A DNA stretch of 64,000 nucleotides from Paenibacillus nuruki (GCF_001721045.1 NZ_MDER01000024.1:1-64000); one strand, 5' to 3'. Counted from the stretch's first letter, positions 34,371-43,969 are shown. Made by a program: numbers and translations. Notes: generated by a model not told the origin, from the letters alone.

Positions 34371-36671
34371 TTAAAGCTTACCTGCGCTCACTTCTTGACC
34401 TAGCTTTTGACGAATATCATCTGCGGCTTCAACCATTAATTTCAAAGCAGCCACAGTCTCAGGATGTGCACGAGTTTTTAATCCGCAGTCCGGGTTAATC
34501 CAGAACAATTTCGGATCAAGTACACGTAGAGCGCGTTCGATCAACTGTACCATTTCTTCTTTGGCAGGTACACGAGGACTATGAATATCATAGACACCTA
34601 GACCAATGCCTTTATCGTACCCATGAACTTCAAAAGAAGAAATCAATTCACCATGACTACGAGATGTCTCAATAGAGATAACATCAGCATCCATATCTTT
34701 GATCGCATCAATAATATCATGGAATTCGGAATAACACATGTGAGTATGAATTTGTGTTGTTTCTTGTACAGCGGCTGTAGATAGACGGAACGAACCTACT
34801 GCCCAATCCAGATATTCTTGCCATTTGCTACGTTTTAGAGGCAATCCTTCACGTAGAGCAGGCTCATCTACCTGAATCATTTCAATACCCGCCGCTTCAA
34901 GTGCTAGAATCTCATCTGAAATAGCGCGTGCGATCTGGTAAGACACTTTACTACGAGGAATATCGTCACGTACAAATGACCAGTTTAGAATCGTTACTGG
35001 ACCTGTTAACATCCCTTTAACAGGCTTAGTGGTTAATGATTGAGCATATTTTGTTTCCGTTACGGTCATTGGTTTTACAAAATGGACATTACCATAGATC
35101 ACCGGTGGCTTCACGCAACGTGAACCATATGATTGAACCCAACCAAAGCGTGTAAATGTAAATCCATCTAATTGTTCTCCGAAAAATTCAACCATATCAG
35201 TACGTTCAAATTCACCATGTACCAATACATCTAATTTCAACTCTTCTTGAATCGAAATCCAATCTTGAATCTGCTCTTCAATAAAACGATTATAGTCTGC
35301 TGGAGACAATTCTCCTTTACGCCATAATTGACGAGCACGGCGTACTTCGACCGTTTGTGGGAAGCTACCGATCGTCGTTGTAGGCAATAATGGTAATTTC
35401 CATTTTTCTGCATGTATCACTTGACGCTGTGCAAAAGGAACATTGCGTGTAGCGGAACCTTCATCTTGTTGTAGATGTTGTTCTTGTGGAGCACGCCATG
35501 ACGAATGAGCAATACGTTCTACGGCTTCACGACTGCGATCCAATGCTTCTTGTACCGCACTTGCACCGATATTAGCGGCTTTCGTTAGCAAAGCCAATTC
35601 TTCTAATTTCTGATCTGCAAAAGCAAGAGCGTCTTTGATAATCGGATCAAGAGACGTTTCGCTGTTGGTGGTTACCGGTACATGTTGTAGACTGCAAGAC
35701 GGCTGAATCAGTAAACGATCGGCAGGTACAGTTTGAGAAATAGTTTGAATCAATTCAATTTTATCTTCTAATTTGGAACGCCAGATATTGCGACCATCGA
35801 CTAGACCTACGCCTAGAATTTTGTTTTCAGGGAATCCCCAATCATCAAGGTTGTTCAGATTTTGCTCTAATCCATGTACAAAGTCCAAGCCAATTCCTTG
35901 TACAGGTAGATCGATCAATTTACCAAAATCATCGACACCTTCAAAATAAGTCTGTACTAGCAAGTTCACATCAGGAGTCGCTTGATTGAACTGAGCATAA
36001 ATGTCTTGCACCCATTGCCATTCTTCTGTAGATACTTCTAGCGCAAGGGATGGCTCATCCATCTGAACCCAGCGTACACCTGCTTTATTCAATCCTTGCA
36101 ATATTTCAATATAAAGTGGAGCTAACTGATCCAGCCAATGCTTGAATTCAGAAGCTTCATATCCTTTAGACAGTTTGAGGAAGGTATACGGGCCAATCAC
36201 TACAGGTTTGGTCTCAATGCCTAGTTCTGTTTTGGCTTCTAAGTATAGTCGCAGTGGACGGTTTTCTGTTAATTGTGGTGTGATTCCACCCAGTTCTGGG
36301 ACAATATAATGGTAATTAGTATTGAACCATTTGGTCATTTCACCTGCTGTAGCATTGTCTGTCCCACGAGCAATATCAAAGTATTGTTGTAGTGATACTT
36401 CACCACCTGTATAGCCAAATCGCTCTGGAACTAATCCGAAAGTGACCGCAGTATCTAGAACCTGATCATAATAGGAAAAGTCGCCTACAGGAATCAGATC
36501 TATACCTGCTTTGCTTTGTTTACTCAGATGAGCGAGGCGCAAATCTTTCATCGTTTGCAAAAATTCAGCTTCAGAAATTTTGTTATTCCAGAACGCTTCG
36601 AGTGCTTTTTTCCATTCCCGTTGTTCCCCTAGACGTGGATAACCGATATTGCTACTCAGTACTTTTGGCAT
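34371..36671 (-). CDS. metE: Cobalamin-independent methionine synthase
   Basis: Transfers the methyl group of methyltetrahydrofolate (polyglutamate) to homocysteine in the last step of methionine synthesis; 766 residues, the normal length. The N-terminal barrel starts SNIGYPRLGEQREWKKALE. The C-terminal barrel has TTTIGSFPQT, IQVDEPALREG and the zinc ligands in HTHMCYSEF and NPDCGLKTR. AGGGGG lies 7 bases before ATG 36671, so the upstream ATG codons are rejected. The intergenic space of about 200 bp shows no SAM or T-box riboswitch. Confidence 0.96.
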   Translation of the reverse strand: MPKVLSSNIGYPRLGEQREWKKALEAFWNNKISEAEFLQTMKDLRLAHLSKQSKAGIDLIPVGDFSYYDQVLDTAVTFGLVPERFGYTGGEVSLQQYFDIARGTDNATAGEMTKWFNTNYHYIVPELGGITPQLTENRPLRLYLEAKTELGIETKPVVIGPYTFLKLSKGYEASEFKHWLDQLAPLYIEILQGLNKAGVRWVQMDEPSLALEVSTEEWQWVQDIYAQFNQATPDVNLLVQTYFEGVDDFGKLIDLPVQGIGLDFVHGLEQNLNNLDDWGFPENKILGVGLVDGRNIWRSKLEDKIELIQTISQTVPADRLLIQPSCSLQHVPVTTNSETSLDPIIKDALAFADQKLEELALLTKAANIGASAVQEALDRSREAVERIAHSSWRAPQEQHLQQDEGSATRNVPFAQRQVIHAEKWKLPLLPTTTIGSFPQTVEVRRARQLWRKGELSPADYNRFIEEQIQDWISIQEELKLDVLVHGEFERTDMVEFFGEQLDGFTFTRFGWVQSYGSRCVKPPVIYGNVHFVKPMTVTETKYAQSLTTKPVKGMLTGPVTILNWSFVRDDIPRSKVSYQIARAISDEILALEAAGIEMIQVDEPALREGLPLKRSKWQEYLDWAVGSFRLSTAAVQETTQIHTHMCYSEFHDIIDAIKDMDADVISIETSRSHGELISSFEVHGYDKGIGLGVYDIHSPRVPAKEEMVQLIERALRVLDPKLFWINPDCGLKTRAHPETVAALKLMVEAADDIRQKLGQEVSAGKL

Positions 36672-36725
36672 TATTATTCCCCCTGAAAGTGGATTGTTTG
36701 TTACAATCATCATAGCGCATTCTGG

Positions 36726-36758
36726 TAGGATATGGTTATACGTTTTGCCTATATCCTA
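36726..36758. promoter_or_regulatory. Inverted repeat in the metE divergent promoter region
   Basis: TAGGATAT (36726-36733) and ATATCCTA (36751-36758) form a perfect 8-bp inverted repeat with a 17-base centre, in the narrow space between metE and the divergent membrane-protein gene. It may be an operator for a protein regulator. Confidence 0.35.
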
Positions 36759-36874
36759 TCATGATTACACGCTATAGCTAGATAGCCTTTTGGTCAAAAA
36801 GTCATTTGATGGTAAGATGAAAGAGAAGACATATCTATACATAATTGAAGCAGGGAAGATGAAAGGAGATCATC

Positions 36875-37471
36875 ATGAGTATTTTGTATTTATTTTGGGC
36901 GTTTTTAGGTCAAGCTATACTAGGGATATTGATTACAGGATTGAACCGATTCGGATTAGCAGCAATCTGGTTAGATTATGTACCTACTGTTATTGTAAGC
37001 GTTTTGTATTTTATTGGATTTATGAAATTAGAAAAAGTAAATCCACAATTCGCCAAAGGTAAAATAGCTGCTATCAGTGCGGCAGTACTTGCGATTATTC
37101 AGATCTTTTTACCCGGTCAAGCCAATGTATTACCTTTACCGTGGTGGCTGGCTATCGTATCATTACTCGTGATTATTGCTGATTTATTTATTATTTATAC
37201 CGTATGTAAAGGTATCGGTGAACTCGCAGAAGCACAGAACTTACCAGATTTCAAAAAAGTATCTTATCAGCGCTGGATCATTTATGTATGTAATCAGATT
37301 GTAGCGTTGGCTGTATTAGCGATCAGTGCTTTTGTATCCTCTACAAGTGAAGGCAATTTGGTTATACTAGCAGGATTACTAGGAGTTATATACGTTATTT
37401 TTGGTCTACTTGTGTATATCTTAATGGCTACATTCATCTGGAAAGCTTATAAACTATTAGATATCAAATAG
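36875..37471 (+). CDS. Membrane protein of unknown function
   Basis: Integral membrane protein of 198 residues with about six spans (roughly residues 3-22, 30-50, 64-82, 90-112, 135-155 and 165-190). I recognise no family motif. GAAAGGAGA precedes ATG 36875. The following epimerase-like gene starts 12 bases after its stop, so they share a transcript. No topology marker points to transport or signalling. Confidence 0.72.
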   Translation: MSILYLFWAFLGQAILGILITGLNRFGLAAIWLDYVPTVIVSVLYFIGFMKLEKVNPQFAKGKIAAISAAVLAIIQIFLPGQANVLPLPWWLAIVSLLVIIADLFIIYTVCKGIGELAEAQNLPDFKKVSYQRWIIYVCNQIVALAVLAISAFVSSTSEGNLVILAGLLGVIYVIFGLLVYILMATFIWKAYKLLDIK

Positions 37472-37483
37472 GAGGAGTTCTTA

Positions 37484-38371
37484 ATGACTAACGTATTGGT
37501 ATTAGGTGGCACACGCTTTTTCGGCAAAAATCTAGTGGAATTGCTATTGAAAGAACAGATCAAAGTAACACTACTGACTCGTGGCAAAACGGAAGATGAA
37601 TTTGGAGATCAAGTACAGCGCTTAGTGGTAGATCGTGAAGATGCAGTAGCTTTGGAAAAGGCGATCGGTGATCAGCAATATGATGTTGTCTACGATAATA
37701 TTTGCTTTACACCACAGCAAGCACGTGAAGCAGTGTCTATTTTCCAAAACAAAGCCAAACGTTATATTTTGACTTCTAGCTTATCCGTCTATGATTTCGG
37801 CACAGGTATATGCCACGAATCAGATGTAGATACACATCATTATACAATTGATGCAGATCCAGAAGCAGAGCTTAGTTATGGAGAAGGCAAGCGTCAAGCA
37901 GAAGCTGTTTTTTTCCAACAGGCTGATTTTCCAGTAGCGGCGGTACGATTTCCAATTGTGTTAGGGCCTAATGATTATACCAAGCGGTTACATTTTCATG
38001 TCGAACGTGTATTAAGTGGTAAAGTGATTGGCATTTCGAATCTTGAAGCACAGATGAACTTCATTCATGAACAAGAAGCCGCTGAATTTTTATTCTGGTT
38101 AGGCATTTCTTCCGAATTGACAGGACCTGTTAATGCCCGTTCTGACGGAGAAGTCAGTCTACGTGAATTGGTAGAGTGGATAGAGCAGGGTACCGAACAA
38201 CAAGCGATTATTCAAAGCGAAACAGATGATGAAGCACAGTCTCCTTTTGGTGTGCCTGATTCATGGATTATGGATACGTCCAAAGCGAAACAAGATGGAT
38301 TTCAATTCTATGTATTATCGGAATGGATGCCTGCATTGATAAAGCAAATGGCTACACAAACAAATAGATAA
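37484..38371 (+). CDS. NAD-dependent epimerase/dehydratase-like protein
   Basis: Extended short-chain dehydrogenase fold, 295 residues. The N-terminal VLVLGGTRFFGKNLVELLL is a modified nucleotide-binding glycine motif (GGTRFFG), typical of the CSP41-like or atypical epimerase branch. SSLSVYDFG near residue 98 and YGEGKRQAE near 128 give the Ser and YxxxK residues. AGGAGGAG precedes the ATG. It lies between a membrane protein and a small hypothetical. Substrate unknown; a nucleotide-sugar or RNA-linked role are both conceivable. Confidence 0.82.
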   Translation: MTNVLVLGGTRFFGKNLVELLLKEQIKVTLLTRGKTEDEFGDQVQRLVVDREDAVALEKAIGDQQYDVVYDNICFTPQQAREAVSIFQNKAKRYILTSSLSVYDFGTGICHESDVDTHHYTIDADPEAELSYGEGKRQAEAVFFQQADFPVAAVRFPIVLGPNDYTKRLHFHVERVLSGKVIGISNLEAQMNFIHEQEAAEFLFWLGISSELTGPVNARSDGEVSLRELVEWIEQGTEQQAIIQSETDDEAQSPFGVPDSWIMDTSKAKQDGFQFYVLSEWMPALIKQMATQTNR

Positions 38372-38396
38372 AGTGATCACAGAATGGAGCTTGACG

Positions 38397-38762
38397 ATGG
38401 TCAATGATATTTTTATAGGTGATATTCCTTTAGTAGATGGAGTGATTGAACAAGTCATTCTTTTACCCGATCAAGTGAAAGTATACTTCCGAACCGATCA
38501 AGGGATATCTACTGTATTTTCTTTAGAGCAAGTAGCAGGAGTATGGGATCGCCGCTCCGCCGGACAAGAAATAGGCGGAATGCGGACGGTTCCCTGGTCA
38601 CGTAGCGATGCACAGATACGTGATGTTTTGATGGCACAAGTAGAACAAGGAGAATTGAGCGAAGAGTTATTAAGTAGTCTTTCAATCTATTCTTTCATTA
38701 GTAGCTGGGGTGAACATTCTATTTTGGATATTGCAGCTAGTGAAATACGGACTCAGCGTTAA
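38397..38762 (+). CDS. Conserved hypothetical protein
   Basis: Soluble protein of 121 residues beginning MVNDIFIGDIPLVDGVIEQV. The first half is beta-rich (VILLPDQVKVYF, ISTVFSLEQV); the second half is helical and acidic. ATG 38397 lies 7 bases after GGAG, so GTG 38373 is less likely. It follows the epimerase-like gene closely on the same strand and converges on the MFS gene. I do not recognise its family. Confidence 0.65.
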   Translation: MVNDIFIGDIPLVDGVIEQVILLPDQVKVYFRTDQGISTVFSLEQVAGVWDRRSAGQEIGGMRTVPWSRSDAQIRDVLMAQVEQGELSEELLSSLSIYSFISSWGEHSILDIAASEIRTQR

Positions 38763-38765
38763 TCG

Positions 38766-39989
38766 TCAAATATGACTAGATTTATTCATACGACGATAAG
38801 CTGCAATCAGAAATGGTAGACCAAGCGCACAAGTCAATGCTAACGGTACAAATATCTGGACACTGTGTGCTGCGCCTCTAGCATCAAGTAAAAAACCTCC
38901 GAGTATAGGGGCGCAGACACTACCCAGATTATTAAATCCAATCGTTCCAAAATACGTTCCTTTCCATTCTGGCTTGGCAATACGATCTATTAACATATCC
39001 ATCATCGTAAATAACAATACTTCACCGATTGTGAAAATAACGGTAATTAACATAAAGGCTACACCAGTACTTGCTAATCCATATAGAAGTAAGCTCGTCG
39101 CTACAAACACATTGCCCACAATCAAAGAAACAACAGGCGCAAAGTGTGAAGCCCATTTTACTAATGGATATTGTACAACCAGTACAGTAATAGCATTGAG
39201 TGTTAACATATAAGCAAACCATGTTGTACCATTTTGTAAATGAGGAACCAATGCTAAATATTGCGGTAAAGTTGAATTGAGATGTCCATAACCCAGTACA
39301 CAGAATGTGGTGCCGATCAATATGTATAAAAAGACTCGATCTTGAGAAATAATGCGTAATGCTTCTTTTAACGTAATCCGTTGTTCATTTGTTACTGAAG
39401 ATTTGCTATGCACAGGATGTTTACCAAATTGAAAACTAAGGATAATCGTATAAAGTACATAGATACACCCTGCCATTACAAAAGCACTGCTTGATCCATC
39501 ACGACTTAACCATAATCCTAGCAATGGGCCGAAAACAACGCCTACATTAACCGCTGTATAACGCATATTAAATACTAGCAATTTTTGCTCTTGTGGAGTC
39601 ACTTCTGATAACAGTGCTCTAGAAGTAGGCTCGAATAAAGAACGACAAAGCCCATTTAGCGTATTTACTATAAAAAACATCCAGATTTGATTGGAAGCAG
39701 CAAAAGCAAAAAACACAATACTCCACCCTGTAATTGATAAAATCATTACTTTTTTACGCCCGATCCGATCTGAGATATAACCTCCATAAAAGCTAGCAAA
39801 TACCCCTACTAATGAACTGACAGCTACTGTAATCCCTGTTTGTGTAGGTGTCGCTCCTAAAGACTGGGTAAGATAAATCGATAAAAAAGGAATACTCATC
39901 GAAGTCGCCATTCTTCCAAATAACGTTCCTATAATGATTGTCCATGCTAAAGGGTGAATATGACGTAACGATAATAAAGAGTTTTTCAT
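38766..39989 (-). CDS. MFS transporter (drug-efflux type)
   Basis: Twelve-span major facilitator of 407 residues. Motif A appears as GGYISDRIGRKK between spans 2 and 3. Additional features are NTLNGLCRSLFEPTSRALL and FNMRYTAVNVGVVFGPLLG, a motif C-like sequence in span 5 that points to export (MdtH/YttB-type). GAAAGGAG lies 12 bases before the ATG. It is divergent from the methyltransferase gene. Substrate unknown. Confidence 0.87.
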   Translation of the reverse strand: MKNSLLSLRHIHPLAWTIIIGTLFGRMATSMSIPFLSIYLTQSLGATPTQTGITVAVSSLVGVFASFYGGYISDRIGRKKVMILSITGWSIVFFAFAASNQIWMFFIVNTLNGLCRSLFEPTSRALLSEVTPQEQKLLVFNMRYTAVNVGVVFGPLLGLWLSRDGSSSAFVMAGCIYVLYTIILSFQFGKHPVHSKSSVTNEQRITLKEALRIISQDRVFLYILIGTTFCVLGYGHLNSTLPQYLALVPHLQNGTTWFAYMLTLNAITVLVVQYPLVKWASHFAPVVSLIVGNVFVATSLLLYGLASTGVAFMLITVIFTIGEVLLFTMMDMLIDRIAKPEWKGTYFGTIGFNNLGSVCAPILGGFLLDARGAAHSVQIFVPLALTCALGLPFLIAAYRRMNKSSHI

Positions 39990-40137
39990 AGAATAGAGGT
40001 ACTCCTTTCTTATAGATGATACAAAAAATTATTTTCTCACCCTTATAAAAGGCTGTCAAGATCACTTACTATTCTATACTTATCTTTAGAAACGAATTGT
40101 CATATAATGGTATGAAATCGACAAAGGAGGAATAGAC

Positions 40138-40947
40138 ATGACCGATGCAGTGTCTCAGTTTTATCAATCTTACAATGAAGATTCAAGATTCGAACGTCCA
40201 TCTCGAGCAGTTGAATATCTAACGACTCTACATATGATAGATACATGGTTATCTCAGTTACCTCCAGCATCTGCGATCTTAGACAGCGGAGCAGGAAGTG
40301 GTGTATATGCTCTTCATTATGCAGCTCAAGGACACTCTGTAACAGCTATTGATATTACACCTAAGCATATTGAGCAAATTCAAGCCAAAATCGTGCAATC
40401 TAAGCAAGTATTATCTGTACAAGCAGAAATCGGTAATGCTATTCATTTATCTAATTATGCAGACCAATCGTTTGATATGGTATTGTGTCTAGGTCCTTAT
40501 TATCATCTGACCTCAGCTGAAGATCGTGCATCTTGTTTGTCTGAAAGTATGCGAGTACTCCGCTTGGGTGGAATACTTATTGTGGCTTATATTAATAAAT
40601 ACTCGATTGCACCTATGTTAGCAGTGAAAGAACAAGGTTATATGCGTCCTTCTGTTATAGAGAAAGTATTGCAAGAAGGTGTATTTTACGATGGTGAAGA
40701 AGATAGCTTCTGGACAGACTTGTATGTCACATCACCAGAACAGATGGAGCAAGATTTGCTGTCTGCTCAGGCTGAGATTGTCGATCATGCAGGAGCAGAT
40801 GGAATAACGCATACTATAGATGGTTCGATAGATGTTATGGATAAAGATACATATAACACATGGATCAACTATCATTTTCAGACATGCCGGGAGCGTAGTA
40901 TTTTAGGATTAAGTACGCATGGATTGATTGTAGGACGTAAAAGTTAA
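40138..40947 (+). CDS. Class I SAM-dependent methyltransferase
   Basis: Rossmann-fold methyltransferase of 269 residues. Motif I is ILDSGAGSGVYALHYAAQGH, with AIDITPKHIEQI as motif II, then FDMVLCLGPYYHL and the SMRVLRLGGILIVAYIN segment typical of family 11/25 methyltransferases. AAAGGAGGAA precedes the ATG. It is a single-gene unit ending in a strong terminator. The accepting substrate, probably a small molecule, cannot be deduced. Confidence 0.88.
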   Translation: MTDAVSQFYQSYNEDSRFERPSRAVEYLTTLHMIDTWLSQLPPASAILDSGAGSGVYALHYAAQGHSVTAIDITPKHIEQIQAKIVQSKQVLSVQAEIGNAIHLSNYADQSFDMVLCLGPYYHLTSAEDRASCLSESMRVLRLGGILIVAYINKYSIAPMLAVKEQGYMRPSVIEKVLQEGVFYDGEEDSFWTDLYVTSPEQMEQDLLSAQAEIVDHAGADGITHTIDGSIDVMDKDTYNTWINYHFQTCRERSILGLSTHGLIVGRKS

Positions 40948-40999
40948 AAGTATATATATCTTAAAATTGTAAAATAGATATTATAAATAAATACATGTC

Positions 41000-41033
41000 A
41001 AAAGCCAGTGACCTTAAAGGTTCTGGCTTTTTT
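41000..41033 (+). terminator. Intrinsic terminator after the methyltransferase gene
   Basis: AAAAGCCAG (41000-41008) pairs with CTGGCTTTT (41023-41031), with ACC/GGT inside around a TTAA loop, then T. Confidence 0.86.
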
Positions 41034-41202
41034 ATATACCAATAATGATATATAAATTTGTTCTAAATGTTTGTTTCACTAAAGACAAGGGTAAAGTATA
41101 CGAGAAGCAATTGAAATAATAGTAATATACTAACTAATTGTTATTATTCGATATTTATATATGCCTATTACGTATTAAGGCTATCCTAAGGAGGATATTA
41201 TT

Positions 41203-42675
41203 ATGACACTAGTACAATCGAAATATACACATTGGAACAAGCAATTTATAGCTGGAGAATGGGTAGAAGGTTCTTCTGACAAAATGATGCAAAATAAAAA
41301 TCCTTATACAGGTGAAACATTAGTAGAATGGCGTTCTTCGGATGAGAATGATCTAGATAAAGCGTACAAAACAGCGCAAACTGAAGGCAAGAAATGGTCT
41401 AAAACGCCTCTTGCTGTACGTGCTAAAGTCATGCGTGAAGCGATGATGCAAATGAATGAACGTAAAGAAGAAATCGTAGATCTGTTGATTGCTGAATCAG
41501 GTAGTACCCGTCTCAAAGCAGAACGTGAATGGATGACAACAGTACGTATTTTGGAAGAATCGTCTTCGTTCCCTTATCGAATGAAAGGGGAATTGATCGG
41601 TTCAGATATCCCAGGCAAAGAAAACCGTGTTGTTCGTGAAGCTAAAGGTGTAATTGGTGTAATTGGACCGTGGAATTTCCCTCTACATCTATGTATGCGT
41701 TCTGTCGCTCCAGCACTTGCTGTAGGTAATGGTGTAGTGATCAAGCCTGCTTCAGATACACCGATCACAGCAGGATTATTGATCGCTGATATTTTTGAAA
41801 AAGCAGGATTACCTAAAGGAGTCCTTAGTGTTGTCAGTGGTAGCGGTAGCGAAATAGGCGATGCTTTTGTCAAACACCCGATTCCTAAATTGATTTCATT
41901 TACAGGTTCAACAGAAGTAGGACGTGGGATCGGTAAATTAGCAGGCGAACATTTGAAAGATGTAGCGCTAGAGTTAGGCGGCGACAATGCAATGATCGTA
42001 TTGGATGATGCGGATATTGATAAAGCTGTCGAAGCCGCTGTATACGGTAAGTTTTTCCATCAAGGACAGATCTGTATGGCACTTAATCGTATTGTGATTG
42101 ATGATTCAATCTATGATACTTTTGTAGAGAAATTTACGAATACAGTCAAAGGTCTCAAATTCGGTGACCCTGCTGATGAGAAAACGTTAGTTGGGCCTTT
42201 GATTCATGAAAAAGAAGTAGATCGTCTATTAGAAGTTATCGAACAAGCGCAAAAAGAAGGCGCTAAATTACTGTATGGTGGTAAAAGCAAAGGAAGCGTG
42301 CTTGAGCCAACTGTATTAAGTGAAGTGTCTCCTGACAATTCAGTAGCACAACATGAATTGTTCGGACCTGTTGCTTTATTGATTCGTGCCCAAAATGAAG
42401 CAGATGCGATTGAAATCGTCAATCGTAGTGAATATGGTCTGAGTGGATCTGTATTTACATCGAATATCGAACGTGGTTATCGTGTCGCTCAAGAAGTAGA
42501 AAGTGGCATGGTGCATGTGAATGATCAATCTGTAAATGATGAAGCACATGTGATGTTCGGTGGCGAAAAATCATCCGGTTTGGGACGTTTCGGCGGCGAT
42601 TGGGCGATTGAGAAATTTACACGTACACGTTGGATTAGTATTCAACATGAATACCGTGAATTTCCTAATATTTAA
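41203..42675 (+). CDS. NAD(P)-dependent aldehyde dehydrogenase
   Basis: Oxidises an aldehyde to the acid; 490 residues, the standard length. GPWNFPLHLCMRSVAPALA and SFTGSTEVGRG are the nucleotide-site motifs, LELGGDNAMIV holds the general-base Glu, FHQGQICMALNR holds the catalytic Cys near residue 290, and HELFGPVA lies near 390. It resembles the YfmT/benzaldehyde dehydrogenase branch. CTAAGGAGGA precedes the ATG. An HxlR-type regulator sits 600 bases downstream on the other strand; such regulators often answer to reactive electrophiles. Confidence 0.92.
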   Translation: MTLVQSKYTHWNKQFIAGEWVEGSSDKMMQNKNPYTGETLVEWRSSDENDLDKAYKTAQTEGKKWSKTPLAVRAKVMREAMMQMNERKEEIVDLLIAESGSTRLKAEREWMTTVRILEESSSFPYRMKGELIGSDIPGKENRVVREAKGVIGVIGPWNFPLHLCMRSVAPALAVGNGVVIKPASDTPITAGLLIADIFEKAGLPKGVLSVVSGSGSEIGDAFVKHPIPKLISFTGSTEVGRGIGKLAGEHLKDVALELGGDNAMIVLDDADIDKAVEAAVYGKFFHQGQICMALNRIVIDDSIYDTFVEKFTNTVKGLKFGDPADEKTLVGPLIHEKEVDRLLEVIEQAQKEGAKLLYGGKSKGSVLEPTVLSEVSPDNSVAQHELFGPVALLIRAQNEADAIEIVNRSEYGLSGSVFTSNIERGYRVAQEVESGMVHVNDQSVNDEAHVMFGGEKSSGLGRFGGDWAIEKFTRTRWISIQHEYREFPNI

Positions 42676-42727
42676 ATCAATCGACTCAACAAGTATTCTA
42701 TAATGCAATCATAGATCTGTTCAACCT

Positions 42728-42771
42728 AAACGGCTTTATTATTCCTGCGTATGGATGATAAGGTCGTTTTT
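42728..42771 (+). terminator. Terminator after the aldehyde dehydrogenase gene
   Basis: AAACG (42728-42732) and CGTTT close an imperfect stem whose inner part pairs TTATTATTCC with GGATGATAA; five T end it. Confidence 0.65.
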
Positions 42772-42944
42772 GCATGATCGTATATGTTAAATCATAGATA
42801 TATTTCCTAGCAAAAAGATCAAAAAGGGGTTTGAAAGATCTGAAATGCGGTTATTAATTCTTACCGGAAGATTTACCATAATCTTATTATGGACTGTATA
42901 TTGGTAACGAAGCTTCTGGTGAATCGAGAAGGAGTTGAGCAGGT

Positions 42945-43088
42945 ATGTCAATAGATCGTTTTATACTCCATAAATTAAGCCGTGAAGCCAATGAGCATAC
43001 TCGTACCAATTTATTGCGCTTATTTGTTATCCGTATCCGGAGTGCAGAAAAGCAAGAAGCCGTTAGAAAACATCAATATATTAGCTAA
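42945..43088 (+). CDS. Candidate small protein, 47 residues
   Basis: ATG at 42945 follows GAAGGAG by 10 bases. The product starts MSIDRFILHKLSREANEH and is basic and helical, with LLRLFVIRIRSAEKQEAV in the second half, suggesting an amphipathic helix. Codon choice resembles neighbouring genes. It lies alone between two terminators, so it would need its own promoter. I do not recognise it; it might be a small regulator or a remnant. Confidence 0.48.
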   Translation: MSIDRFILHKLSREANEHTRTNLLRLFVIRIRSAEKQEAVRKHQYIS

Positions 43089-43198
43089 AATGATTTTAGA
43101 TTATCAATCACTTTAATGAGACATTCTCATCATTATTCTTTTGATTGTCTAGATAATCATGAGAGTTAATGATGTATATAGTAGATGCTTAAAGTTCA

Positions 43199-43241
43199 CA
43201 AAAAAACATCCGTTCTCCTTAAAGGAGCCGGATGTTTTTTT
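43199..43241. terminator. Bidirectional intrinsic terminator
   Basis: AAAAAACATCCG pairs with CGGATGTTTTTT, and CTCC/GGAG pairs inside around TTAA. It ends the minus-strand HxlR gene and any plus-strand transcript arriving from the left. Confidence 0.85.
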
Positions 43242-43259
43242 ATAGTTATAATGGTTGTG

Positions 43260-43613
43260 TTATTTAGCTGTTTGAGAATACTCGGCTTCTAAAACCATTG
43301 CTTCTGGCTCTACCCATGATTGAGACCAGTCCTGAATACCGCGTATAACAGATTCTAATGCTAATCCTTTTTGAGTTAATTCATATTCAATCCGTACCGG
43401 AGTCTCAGGGTATACATGGCGGACAACCATTCCTTCATGCTCTAGATCCTTCAGGCGTTCGGACAAAAGACGACCGCTTACCGGGAGTGATGATTGAATA
43501 GAGCAAAAGCGTTGAGGACCACCCATCAGTTGATAAATAATTAAGCCATTCCAACGTTTACTTAAAATCTGCATCCCCTTTTCGAATCGAGGACAAAGCA
43601 TTGATGTATCCAT
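43260..43613 (-). CDS. HxlR-family transcriptional regulator
   Basis: Winged-helix regulator of 117 residues. The signature is CPRFEKGMQILSKRWNGLIIYQLMGG, read here as the N-terminal Cys-containing helix and the KRW motif. FCSIQSSLPVSGRLLSERLKDLE is the recognition region and VEYELTQKG the wing. A lone N-terminal Cys (residue 7) is common in redox- or aldehyde-sensing members. AGAGGTGAT precedes the ATG. The nearby aldehyde dehydrogenase is a possible target. Confidence 0.88.
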   Translation of the reverse strand: MDTSMLCPRFEKGMQILSKRWNGLIIYQLMGGPQRFCSIQSSLPVSGRLLSERLKDLEHEGMVVRHVYPETPVRIEYELTQKGLALESVIRGIQDWSQSWVEPEAMVLEAEYSQTAK

Positions 43614-43793
43614 CTATATCACCTCTTTTAATAAACCTATTATATCACATAATATACATTTGATACAGACTATCACTTCAGTAATTTAATAACTTTTAAG
43701 ATATTTCTTTTAAAAGTACACTAGATTACTTAAAGTTAATTGGTGTGCAATTGATTTACCTGCATTTTTATTTAAAATGATCGAATTGCTCAC

Positions 43794-43845
43794 AAAAAGC
43801 CGGTATTACATATAGATCCGTAAAGATCAGTATGTAACACCGGCT
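43794..43845 (-). terminator. Minus-strand terminator of the 79-residue gene
   Basis: On the minus strand AGCCGGTGTTACATA pairs with TATGTAATACCGGCT, one mismatch in 15, followed by TTTTTGTG. Confidence 0.72.
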
Positions 43846-43898
43846 AAATGACAAGAATACACTATTTTATGTAATGACTAAGAAAGCTCAGACAGAAA

Positions 43899-43930
43899 GG
43901 GCCAAACGGAAATGTTCCGTTTTCAGGCCC
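43899..43930 (-). other. GC-rich hairpin downstream of the 79-residue gene
   Basis: GGGCC/GGCCC encloses AACGGAA/TTCCGTT. Only a broken T tract follows on the minus strand, so it may be a first, weak terminator or an RNA-stabilising stem. Confidence 0.45.
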
Positions 43931-43969
43931 AGCGTAATGTCTATAGAAGTGCATGGAGATTCATTTTGT

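Larger units (their letters stand above)
42676..43259. other. Intergenic region with two terminators and a small frame
   Basis: About 580 bases between the aldehyde dehydrogenase and the HxlR gene. It contains a terminator at 42728-42771, a 47-codon candidate gene at 42945-43088 and a bidirectional terminator at 43199-43241. Nothing else is clear. Confidence 0.55.
43614..43969. other. Intergenic region between the HxlR gene and the 79-residue gene
   Basis: About 355 bases of AT-rich DNA. It holds two stem-loops on the minus strand: one ends in T and serves the small gene (43794-43845), and a GC-rich hairpin lies at 43899-43930. No open frame is convincing. Confidence 0.5.

Noticed and set aside
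36790-37062. Plus-strand frame of 90 codons overlapping the membrane-protein gene
   Set aside because: The gene at 36875 has a proper ribosome site and a coherent membrane protein; this frame is its shadow.
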